In this document: positions 63,641-64,000 of the stretch, piece by piece
How the letters are laid out: each line of letters starts with the position of its first letter
Position numbering within the stretch: position 1 is the stretch's first letter
From: an uncultured Saprospiraceae bacterium
GTDB taxonomy: Bacteria > Bacteroidota > Bacteroidia > Chitinophagales > Saprospiraceae
Assembly (NCBI GenBank): GCA_938015435.1
Contig: CALLPN010000004.1
Location: 1 to 64,000 of the forward strand
DNA length: 64,000 bases
Direction of reading: 5' to 3'
Notes under the pieces: generated by a model
What the model was told of the DNA's origin: nothing
Seen by the model: the letters and a program-made list of their open reading frames with translations, nothing else
The model's database searches: none
Translations under genes and position numbers: made by a program

Positions 63641-64000
63641 TTAGTTTTTCGCGTTCATCATTTCCCTTAACAATCTCATTGCACGTCCAATCTGATTCTC
63701 CACTGTTTTGGGACTGATATCTAATTCATCAGCTATCTCGCTGTAAGTTAGGCCATTTATCTTACTCATGGTAAAGACAGATTGGCATTTTGGAGGTAAT
63801 TGTCGTATTGAATTAAACAATTTTTCTTTTAAGACATACTTATCGGCTTCATCGTCAATATTGATCGAAGACGACATTTCTAATCTACTTTCATTTTCTT
63901 CACTAAGCTTCCTATCCAGTTTCAATTTTCTCAAGTATTCGATACACTTATTTTTAGTTGCTGTAAAAAGATAAGACTTTAAGTTTTCCATATCTCTTAA
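63641..64000 (-). CDS. ECF sigma factor (FecI-like), C-terminal part
   Basis: The frame is open to the window edge, so the N-terminus is missing; the last three codons in the window read LRD before MENLKSYLFTATKN. What is seen covers the end of region 2 and all of region 4 (IRQLPPKCQSVFTMSKINGL, then TYSEIADELDISPKTVENQI). The ATG at 63991 lies within region 2 and is not the real start. The gene is the first of the sigma-FecR-receptor set: FecR begins 62 bases downstream. It would be held by FecR and released when the receptor binds its substrate. Confidence 0.92.
   Translation of the reverse strand, partial: LRDMENLKSYLFTATKNKCIEYLRKLKLDRKLSEENESRLEMSSSINIDDEADKYVLKEKLFNSIRQLPPKCQSVFTMSKINGLTYSEIADELDISPKTVENQIGRAMRLLREMMNAKN

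Overview
The window is AT-rich DNA from a member of the Bacteroidota, most likely Saprospiria or a close relative. The support is lineage-typical gene families: a SusC/SusD pair, a FecI-like sigma/FecR/TonB-receptor/DUF4249 cluster, a CotH protein with a type IX secretion (T9SS) C-terminal tail, an M36 metalloprotease with SprB-like repeats, TamL, many Bacteroidota-type lipoproteins, and promoters of the TTTG-N18-TAnnTTTG kind. The class-level placement is inference from gene content only. I found no tRNA, rRNA, CRISPR array or prophage. The one recognisable mobile element is an IS3-family end cut off by the left edge.

Layout. 1-2 kb: IS3 end, a DUF2200 protein and a lipoprotein of unknown function. 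2-5.6 kb: a pair of M16 peptidases, one active and one catalytically dead. 5.8-10.5 kb: SusD and SusC for glycan or peptide uptake. 10.7-14.3 kb: thiolase, Tas-like aldo/keto reductase and a thioredoxin-reductase-like ferredoxin-NADP reductase. 14.3-17.5 kb: an ECF sigma factor with a membrane-anchored beta-barrel partner, two related small lipoproteins and a 37-residue reading frame. 17.7-24 kb: haem synthesis genes (hemF, hemE), an ArsC/Spx-like protein, a nucleoside phosphorylase, an HTH regulator with an upstream palindrome, and accD. 24.1-27.8 kb: a dapB-dnaG-SemiSWEET operon ending in four tandem 160-bp repeats. 27.8-33 kb: a frameshifted DUF6624-like lipoprotein, a rhodanese lipoprotein, an outer-membrane protein and a large double AAA+ ATPase. 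33.2-36.5 kb: ferredoxin-iscX and kdsC-UbiA-maf. 36.6-37.7 kb: a tiny hydrophobic-peptide gene with its own promoter and terminator, beside a palindrome and an XRE regulator. 38-44 kb: the CotH protein and a run of envelope genes including a frameshifted one. 44-52 kb: prfB, FKBP, nrnA, ndk, a TrmH methyltransferase, tamL and rof. 52-64 kb: a hydrolase-OsmC fusion, the 1396-residue M36 protease, a GNAT enzyme, then DUF4249, TonB receptor, FecR and a sigma factor running off the right edge.

How it fits together. Much of the window serves the cell envelope: nutrient import through TonB receptors, two sigma/anti-sigma systems that probably sense envelope signals, outer-membrane assembly (TamL, KdsC) and exported proteases. 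Housekeeping genes are interspersed: haem, fatty-acid and lysine precursors, DNA priming, translation termination, nucleotide balance and iron-sulfur metabolism. The two clear frameshifts both lie at short A runs, so sequencing error must be excluded before calling them pseudogenes. I saw no clear new defence or mobile system. The best candidates for undescribed biology are the 37-codon transcription unit near 36.7 kb, the 160-bp repeat block, the sigma/beta-barrel locus, and the double AAA+ ATPase with duplicated N-terminal beta domains.
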